30,295 nucleotides of DNA from Coraliomargarita_B sp036735565 (GTDB lineage: Bacteria; Verrucomicrobiota; Verrucomicrobiia; Opitutales; Coraliomargaritaceae): NCBI GenBank assembly GCA_036735565.1, contig DAINOC010000027.1, forward strand, positions 1 through 30,295, written 5' to 3'. Of this stretch, positions 14,658 through 23,353 are shown in pieces. Under the pieces are notes generated by a model. The model made no database searches. It worked only from the letters and a program-made list of their open reading frames with translations, and was not told the DNA's origin. Each line of letters starts with the position of its first letter. Position 1 is the first letter of the stretch. The position numbers were made by a program, and so were the translations under genes.

Positions 14658-16805
14658 ATGAAAGCGACAACACAACAATCCAACCGACTCCTCGACGAAT
14701 TCGCTCCTCCGATGAAAGAGGCCTGGCGCGAAGCCGCAGAAGAACTGCTCAAGGGCGCCCCTTTCGATAAGATCATGAAGCGCATGACGCCCGAGGGCAT
14801 TGAGCTGGAGCCGATCTTTTGGCGCGACGTTCTCGATACCATTCCAGCAGTGGAAACCATTCCGGGCTTCGATCAATACCTGAGAGGCACCAAGGCATCC
14901 GGTTACACCGCCGCCCCCTGGGACATCGCGCAGGAACTGCCTTACGGCACTCCCATGGAATTCAATCAGGCTGCCCTTGCGGACCTGATGCGCGGACAGA
15001 ATTCACTCAACGTGATTCTCGATATTGCCACACTCAAAGGGCTGGATCCAGACGCGGCAAAGGTCGGCGAGGTTGCCGCATGCGGACTTTCTCTCGCCTC
15101 GCTTCAGGACATGAAGACCGCTTTCAAGGATATCCTGCCCGATGCGGTCAGCTTCCATCTCCGGAGCGGTTGCGCGGGCCTGACGGTCGGCGGCCTCTTC
15201 TTTGCCTGGCTGGAGACGAGCGGTGCGGACACGGGAAAGGTCAAGGGCAGCCTCGGAATGGACCCGATCGCCGTGCAGGCCGCCGCCGGACAACTGCCCA
15301 CCGAACTCGGCGAGCTCTTCGAAGAGCAAGCCGTCCTCGCCAAACACTGCGCACTACATGCCCCGGGCATACGGGCAGTCGGCATCTCCACCCTGCCCTA
15401 TCATCAGGCGGGGGCCTCTTCCGTGCAGGAACTCGGAATCGCCCTGGCCACAGGTGCCGCCTACCTCACGGAATTGACCAACCGCGGGCTGTCCATCGAT
15501 GAAGCAGCCGCCCAGATCCGCTTCAGCTTCGCCATCGGTGGCAACTTCTTCATGGAAATCGCTAAACTCCGAGCCGCCCGCGTGCTCTGGGCCCAGGTCG
15601 TCGATGCCTTTGGCGGCAGTGCCGAAGCCCAAAAGATTCAAATGCACGCCCGCACCGGGCTTTACAATAAGACGCAGAAAGACCCCTATGTTAACATGCT
15701 GCGCACCACCACCGAGGCGCTCAGTGGCGTGATCGGTGGCGCGGATAGTCTCTGCGTGGGCAACTTTGATGAGACCACCCGCGTGCCCGACACGTTCAGC
15801 CGGCGTATCTCGCGCAATACGCAAATCATCCTGCAGGAGGAATGCGAACTCACTTCGGTCGTCGACCCGGCCGGCGGCTCATGGGCCATCGAGTGGCTGA
15901 CTAACCAGGTCAGCGAACAGTCCTGGACTTTCTTTCAGGCGATCGAAGCCAAAGGCGGCATCGTCGATGCCCTCGCCAGCGGCTTCGTTCAGGAGGCGAT
16001 CAGCGAAACCGATCGTTCCAACCGCGATGCGCTCAATCAACGCCGCGTCAGCCTGATCGGCACAAACGTTTATCCCAATCTGGAGGAAGCACCTCTCGAG
16101 GCCCAGCTCCCGAATTATGCGGAGCTCCGCGACCTTCGGGCTAAGGAAATCGAGGAGACCCGAACCGCCACCAACGAGGAAACCGATACCCGTGTAATGG
16201 CCGCGCTGGAAACTATCCTAGGGTCCAGTCGCGAGAATGCGGTTGCATCGGTCGTTCGGGCTTTTCTCGACGGTGCCACGATCAGCGAAATCACCCGCAC
16301 CATCCGGGCCAACGCCCTACCGGCAGCAACCATTGCACCCCTGCCGAGCCGCCGACTCGCGGAAGGCTACGAAAACCTGCGGAACGCTTCGGCCGCCTTT
16401 GCCGCCAGCTCGGGTGCGGCGCCGAAGATCTTCCTCACCAATCTCGGTCCGCTGCGCCGCCACAAGCTGCGCGCCGACTTCACCAAAGGCTTTTTCTCCG
16501 CCGGTGGCTTTGAGATCATTGCATCACCCGGCTTTGATTCGCCGGAGGAGGCCGTCGCCGCGCTCATCGCATCCGGTGCCGGTATCACCGTTGTCTGCGG
16601 CACCGACGATGACTATCTGGAAAAATTCCCGGACTTCGCCAAAGCGATCAAAGCAGCCCTTCCCGATGTCCAGGTGGTGCTCGCCGGATACCCGGGCGAG
16701 CAGGAAGCCGCCTACCGAACCGCCGGTATGGATGACTACATCTTCGTCAAATCGAACAACTACGAGGTCAACCGCCGCTACCTGCAAGGGCTCGGCGTTC
16801 TTTAG
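14658..16805 (+). CDS. mutA: Methylmalonyl-CoA mutase small (beta) subunit
   Basis: 715-residue MutA: a mutase-type TIM barrel (about 1-550, with GTPMEFNQAALADLMRGQNS..., RFSFAIGGNFFMEIAKLRAARVLWAQVV, DPAGGSWAIEWLT) followed by a flavodoxin-like B12-domain homologue. The latter lacks the cobalt-ligand DxHxxG motif (TNLGPLRRHKLRADF stands in its place), as expected for the non-catalytic subunit of heterodimeric mutases. It pairs with MutB encoded 51 bases downstream. The start at 14658 (MKATTQQS) is preferred over an in-frame TTG at 14604 because that TTG lies in AT-rich promoter-like sequence. It is transcribed away from mce and probably regulated with it. Confidence 0.93.
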   Translation: MKATTQQSNRLLDEFAPPMKEAWREAAEELLKGAPFDKIMKRMTPEGIELEPIFWRDVLDTIPAVETIPGFDQYLRGTKASGYTAAPWDIAQELPYGTPMEFNQAALADLMRGQNSLNVILDIATLKGLDPDAAKVGEVAACGLSLASLQDMKTAFKDILPDAVSFHLRSGCAGLTVGGLFFAWLETSGADTGKVKGSLGMDPIAVQAAAGQLPTELGELFEEQAVLAKHCALHAPGIRAVGISTLPYHQAGASSVQELGIALATGAAYLTELTNRGLSIDEAAAQIRFSFAIGGNFFMEIAKLRAARVLWAQVVDAFGGSAEAQKIQMHARTGLYNKTQKDPYVNMLRTTTEALSGVIGGADSLCVGNFDETTRVPDTFSRRISRNTQIILQEECELTSVVDPAGGSWAIEWLTNQVSEQSWTFFQAIEAKGGIVDALASGFVQEAISETDRSNRDALNQRRVSLIGTNVYPNLEEAPLEAQLPNYAELRDLRAKEIEETRTATNEETDTRVMAALETILGSSRENAVASVVRAFLDGATISEITRTIRANALPAATIAPLPSRRLAEGYENLRNASAAFAASSGAAPKIFLTNLGPLRRHKLRADFTKGFFSAGGFEIIASPGFDSPEEAVAALIASGAGITVVCGTDDDYLEKFPDFAKAIKAALPDVQVVLAGYPGEQEAAYRTAGMDDYIFVKSNNYEVNRRYLQGLGVL

Positions 16806-16811
16806 CTCTGT

Positions 16812-16853
16812 AAAACTGGAAACCGAAAAACTGAAAACCAGAAACTTGAGAAT
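16812..16853. repeat. 7-bp tandem array (GAAACTG type) before mutB
   Basis: About six degenerate heptads with an A-run every seven bases (AAAACTG, GAAACCG and variants), filling the mutA-mutB gap and ending three bases before the mutB ATG, where a Shine-Dalgarno would normally be. Confidence 0.6.
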
Positions 16854-16856
16854 ACT

Positions 16857-19028
16857 ATGAAACCCGACTTTTCTAAAATCGCCTACACCTCTCCCAAAGC
16901 AGCCGCCACCCGCGAGGAGTGGGCCGCACAAGTCAAAGCCGAGACCGGCAAGACGGTAAAGGAGCTCGTCAACGAAACCATGGAGCAAATCGATGTCGAT
17001 CCACTCTACGGCAAGGAAGCCTACGAGCGCATGGAGCACCTCGACTTCACCGCCGGCATCGCGCCGAATCTCCGCGGACCCTACGCTACCATGTATGCCT
17101 TCCGCCCCTGGACGGTCCGGCAGTATGCGGGCTTTTCCACCGCAGAAGAGTCCAACGCCTTCTACCGTCGTAATATCGCCGCCGGACAGCAGGGGCTCTC
17201 CGTGGCCTTCGATCTCGCGACTCACCGTGGCTACGATTCGGATCATCCACGCGTCGTGGGTGACGTCGGCAAGGCCGGTGTGGCCATCGACTCGGTCGAG
17301 GACATGCACATCCTTTTCAAGGACATCGATCTCTCCAAGGTTTCGGTGTCCATGACAATGAACGGCGCGGTCGTCCCCGTGCTCGCCTTCTACATCCTGG
17401 CTGGTCTCGAACAGGGCTGCAAGCGCGAGCAGCTGGCGGGCACCATCCAAAACGACATCCTGAAGGAGTTTATGGTGCGCAACACCTACATCTACCCGCC
17501 GACTCCCTCCATGCGTATCATCGGCGACATCTTCGAATACACGTCGCAGCAGATGCCGAAGTTCAACTCCATCTCCATCTCCGGCTATCACATGCAGGAG
17601 GCCGGGGCCACCGCTGACCTGGAGATTGGCTACACCCTGGCGGATGGACTCGAATACCTGCGCACCGGGGTAAACGCCGGGCTGGATATCGATGCCTTTG
17701 CCCCCCGCCTCTCCTTCTTCTGGGCCATCGGGAAGAATTTCTTCATGGAGATCGCCAAGATGCGGGCCGCCCGTTTGCTCTGGGCCAAGATCGTCAAGGA
17801 TTTCGATCCGAAAAACCCGAAGTCGCTGGCCCTGCGCACCCACTCCCAGACCTCCGGCTGGTCCCTCACCGAGCAGGACCCCTTCAATAACGTCACCCGC
17901 ACCGCCATCGAAGCCATGGCCGCCGCCTGCGGACACACCCAGTCACTCCACACCAACGCGCTCGACGAAGCCATTGCCCTGCCCACGGACTTTTCCGCCC
18001 GCATCGCACGCAACACTCAACTCTACATTCAGGAGGAGACGGGCATGACCCGCTTCATCGACCCCTGGGGCGGCAGCTACTATGTGGAAGCACTCACCCA
18101 CGAACTCATGCACAAGGCATGGGGCCACATCCAGGAGTGCGAGGAATACGGCGGCATGACCAAGGCCATCGAAGAAGGCATCCCCAAGCTGCGTATCGAG
18201 GAGGCTGCCGCCCGCCGCCAGGCCCGCATCGACTCGGGCAAGGAGACCATTGTGGGCCTCAACAAATATCGCCTCGAAAAGGAGGACCCCCTGGAGATCC
18301 TGGATATCGACAACTCCGCCGTGCGCGACTCCCAGATCGCTCGCCTCAAAAAACTCAAGGCCGCGCGCGATAACGCCGCCGTAAAAACCAGCCTCGAAGC
18401 CATCGCCAACTGCATGAAGACCGGTGAAGGTAACGTGCTTGAACTCGCCGTCGATGCCGCCGCCAAGCGCGCAACCCTGGGCGAAATCTCCGATGCCATC
18501 GAGAGCGTCGTCGGCCGCTACAAAGCAAATATCCGCTCGATCTCCGGCGTTTACGCTAAAGAATTCGGCAACAGTCAAAGCATGGACGATATTAAAGCAC
18601 TCATCGAAAAGTTCGAGGCCCAGGAGGGCCGCCGCCCGCGTATCATGATCGCCAAGATGGGCCAGGACGGCCACGACCGCGGCGCCAAGGTCGTCGCCAC
18701 CGGCTACGCCGATCTCGGCTATGATGTCGATATCGGCCCCCTCTTTCAAACCCCGGAAGAAACCGCCCGTCAGGCCGTGGAGAACGACTGCCATGTTGTC
18801 GCCATGTCCTCCCTCGCCGCCGGACACAAGACCCTCCTGCCCCAACTGGTGGCGGAGCTCAAAAAGCTCGGGCGCGGGGATATCATGGTGGTCTGCGGCG
18901 GCGTCATCCCCGCCAAGGATTACGACTACCTCTACGAACAGGGTGCCAAGGCCATCTTCGGTCCCGGGACCGTAATCCCCGACTCGGCGAAGAAGATGCT
19001 CGAAATGCTGCTCGAAGCTCAAAACTGA
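16857..19028 (+). CDS. mutB: Methylmalonyl-CoA mutase large (alpha, catalytic) subunit
   Basis: 723-residue AdoCbl-dependent mutase converting succinyl-CoA and (R)-methylmalonyl-CoA. The TIM barrel contains RGPYATMYAFRPWTVRQYAGF (Tyr90, equivalent to the P. shermanii active-site Tyr89) and SGYHMQEAGA (His245, equivalent to His244). The C-terminal B12 domain has the base-off/His-on motif KMGQDGHDRGAKV (Asp604, His606, Gly609) followed by the SSLAAGH and VVCGGVIP loops. Length and motif order are normal, and the protein looks fully functional. It lies between mutA and an adenosyltransferase gene, an arrangement that couples cofactor supply to the enzyme. The ATG is preceded by a heptad repeat and has no clear Shine-Dalgarno. 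Confidence 0.96.
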   Translation: MKPDFSKIAYTSPKAAATREEWAAQVKAETGKTVKELVNETMEQIDVDPLYGKEAYERMEHLDFTAGIAPNLRGPYATMYAFRPWTVRQYAGFSTAEESNAFYRRNIAAGQQGLSVAFDLATHRGYDSDHPRVVGDVGKAGVAIDSVEDMHILFKDIDLSKVSVSMTMNGAVVPVLAFYILAGLEQGCKREQLAGTIQNDILKEFMVRNTYIYPPTPSMRIIGDIFEYTSQQMPKFNSISISGYHMQEAGATADLEIGYTLADGLEYLRTGVNAGLDIDAFAPRLSFFWAIGKNFFMEIAKMRAARLLWAKIVKDFDPKNPKSLALRTHSQTSGWSLTEQDPFNNVTRTAIEAMAAACGHTQSLHTNALDEAIALPTDFSARIARNTQLYIQEETGMTRFIDPWGGSYYVEALTHELMHKAWGHIQECEEYGGMTKAIEEGIPKLRIEEAAARRQARIDSGKETIVGLNKYRLEKEDPLEILDIDNSAVRDSQIARLKKLKAARDNAAVKTSLEAIANCMKTGEGNVLELAVDAAAKRATLGEISDAIESVVGRYKANIRSISGVYAKEFGNSQSMDDIKALIEKFEAQEGRRPRIMIAKMGQDGHDRGAKVVATGYADLGYDVDIGPLFQTPEETARQAVENDCHVVAMSSLAAGHKTLLPQLVAELKKLGRGDIMVVCGGVIPAKDYDYLYEQGAKAIFGPGTVIPDSAKKMLEMLLEAQN

Positions 19029-19034
19029 GGGGAA

Positions 19035-19190
19035 CGTCGAACGCTCAACATCGAAAGTCGAGTTCGGATGGGCAAAGGATTGGTTTCGGCCTATCCGAGG
19101 TCTGTCCTCCGACCTCCGGCCGCTGTCTTCCGACAACCAGAACTTTCCCAAATTCAATGTTCGACGTTCGATGTTCGATGTTCGATGTTC
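19035..19190. repeat. Composite 7-bp repeat region between mutB and the adenosyltransferase
   Basis: Three heptad blocks in one intergenic gap: 19035-19062 in reverse orientation (CGTCGAA, CATCGAA types), 19101-19135 of a different sequence (TCTGTCC, TCCGACC types), and 19153-19190 in forward orientation (TTCAATG, then TTCGATG three times in a row). The outer blocks are inverted relative to each other. The last block ends seven bases before the adenosyltransferase ATG, so it occupies the ribosome-binding position. Confidence 0.75.
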
Positions 19191-19197
19191 TGCCGCC

Positions 19198-19722
19198 ATG
19201 AGCATCTCTACCAAACGTGGCGACGACGGCACCACCTCACTTCTCTTCGGCACACGGGTGACCAAAAGCCACCCCCGTGTCATGACCTACGGTCGTGTCG
19301 ACGAGCTGAACTCCACGCTCGGCATCTGCCGTGCCCACGCCAACCATCACTCCATACAGGAGCAAATACTCCGCATCCAGAAGGAGCTTGTCTACATGAT
19401 GAGCGAACTGGCGACGGATGACGACGATCAGCCGAAGCTCGAAGAAAAGTTTGGCGACAAGCTCATCAACGAAGCAAAAATCGAGGCGCTGACCAAGCTG
19501 GTCTATACCCTCGAGTCCCGCGACGGCGGCTTCAAGGGCTGGAGTTACCCGGGCAGCGCCCCGGCCGACGCCTTCTTCGATCTGGCACGCACCACCTGCC
19601 GCCGCAGCGAGCGTGGCCTGGTGAGACTACAGGACTCCGGTGCCCACGTGCGCCCGGAACTCATCGCCTACCTGAACCGCCTCGCCGACCTGCTCTGGCT
19701 CTGGGGGCGGGAACACGCCTGA
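19198..19722 (+). CDS. PduO-type cob(I)alamin adenosyltransferase
   Basis: 174-residue ATP:cob(I)alamin adenosyltransferase that makes the AdoCbl used by MutAB. Family signatures are visible: STKRGDDGTTSLLFG at residues 4-18 (ATP-binding loop), GRVDELNSTLG (32-42), and RTTCRRSERGLVRL (131-144) with the conserved Arg and Glu residues, ending in LNRLADLLWLWGRE. The start at 19198 puts the TKxGDxG loop at the usual place. The frame opens further upstream but only through TTCGATG heptads, giving an artefactual MFDVRCS N terminus that was discarded. Confidence 0.95.
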   Translation: MSISTKRGDDGTTSLLFGTRVTKSHPRVMTYGRVDELNSTLGICRAHANHHSIQEQILRIQKELVYMMSELATDDDDQPKLEEKFGDKLINEAKIEALTKLVYTLESRDGGFKGWSYPGSAPADAFFDLARTTCRRSERGLVRLQDSGAHVRPELIAYLNRLADLLWLWGREHA

Positions 19723-19750
19723 AGAAGACGAGCCCTGCCCTCCCAGCTAG

Positions 19751-20494
19751 CTAGCGCCGAATCCGATGGATTCGTCTTGTCCCAAGGGCAAGGCCTGTGA
19801 CCAGTAGGATCAAGCCAAACATGCTGGGCTCAGGGATCGGGTTGGTGTCCGTGAGAGAGCTGATCCCAACATTCGCGAACGAAGCGCTCGGAAATGGCCA
19901 GCCATCTGCTTGAAAGGCCCCCAGGAAAATGGCGATAGCGGAGGTTCCGTCATAGGCAAAGTCGACTATCAAACCGTTTCCGGCCGATGTGTATTCCCCC
20001 CGGGCGATCTCACTGGCCGTGGCGCTACCCGAACCAACAATGTTCGCCAAGCCAGGCGAAACAAACAACGCATTGCCGGTCGTATTGCTCAGATCGTAGC
20101 CCGACCCGCTCCATACGCTTGCGAATGCGTAGTCATTACCCGTGAGCGGCAAGCTGTCTGACATGGAAAATGCGGTCAAATCGAAGGTCAACCGATAGTC
20201 GCCAGCACCATCGACCGCAAAAGCTGCGGGATCCAAAACGACCACTGCCGAACGGGGCGCATCCGGCACGCTTGAGCCGACAATTAGGTTGCTCCCGCTG
20301 ATCGAAGTATCGGCGTCATCGCCATACCACTGACCGAAGTTGAGTTCGTTTCCAAACCAGCCTCCGATGTAGCCGTTAAACCGGTCCTCCAACGTTTCAG
20401 TGCTGAAGTCGAATAGGGCCACGGCAGCGTTGCCAACAGAAGTAAGGCAGCAAATTGCCGCCACGGATAGAAACTTATAGCTTACAGTAGACAT
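19751..20494 (-). CDS. PEP-CTERM sorting-signal protein
   Basis: 247-residue exported protein: signal peptide (about 5-23, FLSVAAICCLTSVGNA), a beta-rich, Gly/Ser/Asp-rich mature region without recognised catalytic motifs, and a C-terminal PEP-CTERM tail (PIPEPS, hydrophobic helix FGLILLVTGLALG, then the basic RRIHRIRR). PEP-CTERM proteins are thought to be cleaved and sorted by exosortase in EPS-producing Gram-negative bacteria. No exosortase is in the window. The protein converges on the adenosyltransferase gene with only 28 bases between stops. Function is unknown. Confidence 0.9.
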   Translation of the reverse strand: MSTVSYKFLSVAAICCLTSVGNAAVALFDFSTETLEDRFNGYIGGWFGNELNFGQWYGDDADTSISGSNLIVGSSVPDAPRSAVVVLDPAAFAVDGAGDYRLTFDLTAFSMSDSLPLTGNDYAFASVWSGSGYDLSNTTGNALFVSPGLANIVGSGSATASEIARGEYTSAGNGLIVDFAYDGTSAIAIFLGAFQADGWPFPSASFANVGISSLTDTNPIPEPSMFGLILLVTGLALGTRRIHRIRR

Positions 20495-20499
20495 GCTTA

Positions 20500-20528
20500 T
20501 ATAGAATTTAATAAAATATAAAAGTCAA
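20500..20528 (-). promoter_or_regulatory. Candidate sigma-70 promoter of the PEP-CTERM gene
   Basis: On the minus strand, TTGACT (20523-20528) and TCTATA (20500-20505) are separated by 17 bp of AT-rich sequence. The -10 hexamer ends only five bases before the ATG at 20494, so the transcript would be leaderless or nearly so, unless the real start codon lies further in. Confidence 0.4.
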
Positions 20529-20699
20529 GGAGCCGAGGCAAATTAAACACAATCTTTTAATTGTCAGTATCTTGCGTATTTAAAGGCGTCAATTCCGGGC
20601 GCTCCACGGCAATGCTCGGGCACATCGATAAAAACAGCCCGTAGACGATCCGCTCCAACCGTTAAAACGGGATGCCTGAACCGCCGCTACCTCGATCAA

Positions 20700-21488
20700 T
20701 TACTCGGCCTCGCCAGCGGGTGCAGGTGCTCCGTCCGATCTCAGAAGCACCGCCTCCTCGCGATAGAGATCACGGTTACTCGCCTGAAATTCCGCTTTCA
20801 AGCGAACCTTGAATTCCGCCAGATCAATCAGCTGCCAGCTATCAAATCGCCAGAGGCCCAAATCCGATTTTCCGCTGTGCGCCACCCCTAAAATGAGGTG
20901 GCTGGCGTCATCTAAAATCTTATTCGTCTCTCCTTTTGGCTCAAAATAGAAGGTTCTGAAACTACTCTGTTCGCTCCCCTTTCGATAAACCTTCGGGTCG
21001 AGGTAGAAAACCCGCCCACTCGCCAAATGTTCAATGCGAAGATCCGGATAGCCGGATAGCTGGGCATTGCCCTGGGCATTTAAGGGCGTGGTGCAAGTTA
21101 GGCCCTCGACGCCATCGATCTCTGCCCGGAGGAAACTTTCGATGAAACGGCTGGTTTCATTGATCCGGCCTGCCTCATGCACCGGATGCGCCGGATCGCT
21201 CAGCACCTGCAACAGCGCATCCGCTTTCTCTCCAATCACTTTCAGTAGTGCTGCATCCACCGCCGAGCTCGCATCCACGGGTAGAACCTCCACGTCGGAA
21301 ACCGCTTCAACGACATCAGCGAACCGGACCCCTTCGAGACGACTGCCATCCTCCAATAGCCATTCCACAAACGATTCAAGATCGTCATCGGCATCCAGAG
21401 TCGAAACGACGGGGGAAAAGCCCACTAGCAGGAATGCCCAAACAGAGCAAAAGATACGAGAGAAGCGGGGATGTTCGACTTTTAACAC
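20700..21488 (-). CDS. Secreted protein with PD-(D/E)xK-like signature
   Basis: 262 residues, GTG start, with a signal-type hydrophobic segment (about 12-30). I do not recognise a named family. The middle holds a pattern typical of PD-(D/E)xK nuclease folds: a helix with Glu111/Glu117 (RINETSRFIESFLRAEI), then GYPDLRIEH (Pro148-Asp149), a short hairpin, and FYLDPKVY (Asp164-x-Lys166). It continues with SSFRTFYFEP and a hydrophobic strand HLILGVAHSG. Fifteen residues separate the two acidic positions, which fits. An exported member of this fold would be unusual, so either it is a secreted nuclease or the match is fortuitous. It is divergent from the next gene, with 109 bases between them. The start is supported by AAGGA next to the GTG, at very short spacing. 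Confidence 0.65.
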   Translation of the reverse strand: MLKVEHPRFSRIFCSVWAFLLVGFSPVVSTLDADDDLESFVEWLLEDGSRLEGVRFADVVEAVSDVEVLPVDASSAVDAALLKVIGEKADALLQVLSDPAHPVHEAGRINETSRFIESFLRAEIDGVEGLTCTTPLNAQGNAQLSGYPDLRIEHLASGRVFYLDPKVYRKGSEQSSFRTFYFEPKGETNKILDDASHLILGVAHSGKSDLGLWRFDSWQLIDLAEFKVRLKAEFQASNRDLYREEAVLLRSDGAPAPAGEAE

Positions 21489-21597
21489 ATCCTTAAACTA
21501 AGAGGAAAATGCTCGGGGCGACCACAAAAATCCCCACAGATCTGGTGCCTGCTCTTTTTTCTGTTCATCGCAGCAGACTTGCATACCCTCGTCTTTC

Positions 21598-22179
21598 GTG
21601 AGCAAAGCCATCATCGCATTGATTGTCATCGTTGTCGCCGTCCTGCTCGGTAAGGCTTTCTGGGAGCACCGAAAACAAGCGACCGACGAGGCAACCGCAC
21701 CTGCCCAAGTCCAAATGCGGATCCTACCCGACGATATCGAAATCGTCCGCAAGGACAGCAGTCGCCTGATGGTGCGCCTAATCGGGCGGGATGATGCGCA
21801 AATCGAATTCGAGCGTCTCACGGATCAGATGCGTTTCACCTTTGATATCGCTGAACTGGATACCGCTACCCAGCGCCTCGTCCGGAGCTATCCTGCCAAC
21901 GGCATCACTCCCCCCGAACCGGTTGAACCGGCCGAAGCGACGGACACCGAATCGCTGCATATCAAGCAGCTCGAAGAGGCTATCGCAAAAATCGACGCAC
22001 GGCTGAAAGAGCTGCAGATTCGATACGCCTCCACCATCAGCAGTGCGGAAAAGCGCGCAATTCAAAATGAGGCTCAGAAGTTGAATGCCGAGCGTCTAAC
22101 GCACGCCGCCGACATCGCCAAACGAACCGGCGTCGAGCTCGAACGCCGCCGGTCGGCCGAGTTGCGCAACAAGTTCTGA
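21598..22179 (+). CDS. Membrane-anchored coiled-coil protein, function unknown
   Basis: 193 residues from a GTG start. One N-terminal TM helix (about 4-19, AIIALIVIVVAVLLG) is followed by a charged region containing a beta-rich patch (about 40-95). A Pro/Glu hinge (PPEPVEPAEATD) and a long helical coiled-coil C terminus (about 117-190, rich in Glu, Lys, Arg, Ala) come next. No catalytic motif or known family was recognised. The helix orientation suggests the bulk lies outside the cytoplasmic membrane. The gene stands alone between divergent and convergent neighbours; its stop is 23 bases from the end of the MRJP-like gene. Confidence 0.65.
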   Translation: MSKAIIALIVIVVAVLLGKAFWEHRKQATDEATAPAQVQMRILPDDIEIVRKDSSRLMVRLIGRDDAQIEFERLTDQMRFTFDIAELDTATQRLVRSYPANGITPPEPVEPAEATDTESLHIKQLEEAIAKIDARLKELQIRYASTISSAEKRAIQNEAQKLNAERLTHAADIAKRTGVELERRRSAELRNKF

Positions 22180-22201
22180 CCCCAGACGCTCAGACGCCCG
22201 C

Positions 22202-23353
22202 TCACCGCCCGACCACTCCGCCAGCCGGGACCTTGAACCGGGCGATCACATACGGCGGCTTTGAGCTGTCTTCGCCCGCATTCAAAACCGGCCCCAGGTG
22301 CAGTTGGTTGATCAGCACATAGCACCAGCCCTCAGGCCCGAAGGAAAACGAATCGGGCCATTGCAGAAGCGTATCGTCCTGAAACAACTGGATATAACTC
22401 CCCTGTGCGTTGACCTTACCAATCGCATTGTTCCCGATGTCACTGATGTAGACCGCACCGTCCCGGTCCATCGTTGACCCGTCGCTGATCGGCTTGTTGC
22501 CAAAAAACTCCACCTTGGTGGCCAGCCGCGCGTCGGCCATCTTCGCGTTTGCCAAATCAGCCGTCCGGACGCGATACAGGGCTGTGCCGTGCATCGGGCC
22601 GTAGTAGAGCCATTCATTGTTGGCATCGATAGCGATGGGGTTGATGCCCACCCGCGGTCGAAAGGTGCTGCCGTCCGGACGCCGGATCTCGACCGCCTGC
22701 CGGTTGATCACCAGATCAGTCGAGTCCGCAACAACACTCGGATGCGCCTCCAGAACGCGGCGGGCACTCCCCGTGGGGATATGCACAACGATGATCGCCG
22801 GATGGGCACCCCTTGTCGGATCTGCGATGTAAATAAAGTCACGATCCCGGTCCACCGCGAGATCATTCAGGAATGAGTCTTCCCGGGTGATCGCCTGCGG
22901 CAACTCGATCACTTTGTAGAGCGTATCCGCTGCGACATCCCAGCCCACCAGCTTGGGTTGCACCCCCGAGCGCATGCCATTATCCAGCATCCAGAGAATT
23001 CCCTTCGTGTCATACTGCACGCCCAGGACGGAATCCAGCCGCTCCGGATGCGGACGCTCCGGATCGTTCCAGGCCTCGTTTGGAAAGGCTCGCAGCGCCC
23101 CCCCGTCAACGATCTCGGCCATACGGGGCTCCACCGCAAAGTGCTGGTGCGTGCTGACGAAGATTCTCCCATCGCTGCTCACCGTAACATTGCCCGGCGG
23201 CGTGGCCAACCGGGCCACGATTTCCAACCCGGCAGCCCCTGCCTCCGATCCATTCGAGGCACGCGATCCGGGTGAAGCACAAGCGACCAGCGAACTGATC
23301 ACAACAATGCCGGCGAGCATCCCAACCCATTTTTTTATCCTGTTCTGTTTCAT
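22202..23353 (-). CDS. Yellow/major royal jelly protein-like lipoprotein
   Basis: 383-residue predicted lipoprotein: KK-rich start, hydrophobic helix and lipobox LVAC (Cys25), then a beta-propeller-like domain with the patterns of the bacterial MRJP/Yellow family, namely LDSVLGVQYDTKGILWMLDNG, SFLNDLAVDRDRDFIYIADP, GINPIAIDANNEWLYYGPMHGTALYRV and SDGSTMDRDGAVYISDIGNNAIG. Bacterial members are poorly characterised; a sugar-lactone or small-molecule role is sometimes proposed, but the sequence does not show it. The start codon overlaps the stop of the upstream dehydrogenase (ATGA at 23350-23353), so the two are translationally coupled and probably act on related substrates. Confidence 0.85.
   Translation of the reverse strand: MKQNRIKKWVGMLAGIVVISSLVACASPGSRASNGSEAGAAGLEIVARLATPPGNVTVSSDGRIFVSTHQHFAVEPRMAEIVDGGALRAFPNEAWNDPERPHPERLDSVLGVQYDTKGILWMLDNGMRSGVQPKLVGWDVAADTLYKVIELPQAITREDSFLNDLAVDRDRDFIYIADPTRGAHPAIIVVHIPTGSARRVLEAHPSVVADSTDLVINRQAVEIRRPDGSTFRPRVGINPIAIDANNEWLYYGPMHGTALYRVRTADLANAKMADARLATKVEFFGNKPISDGSTMDRDGAVYISDIGNNAIGKVNAQGSYIQLFQDDTLLQWPDSFSFGPEGWCYVLINQLHLGPVLNAGEDSSKPPYVIARFKVPAGGVVGR

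Noticed and set aside
19035..19190. Heptad arrays as a CRISPR array.
   Set aside because: Units are seven bases long with no spacers between them, and no cas genes are present.
16524..19283. Two long minus-strand frames (16524-17936 and 17943-19283) opposite mutA, mutB and the adenosyltransferase.
   Set aside because: Both are mirror frames of highly conserved genes in GC-rich sequence, with no family resemblance of their own.
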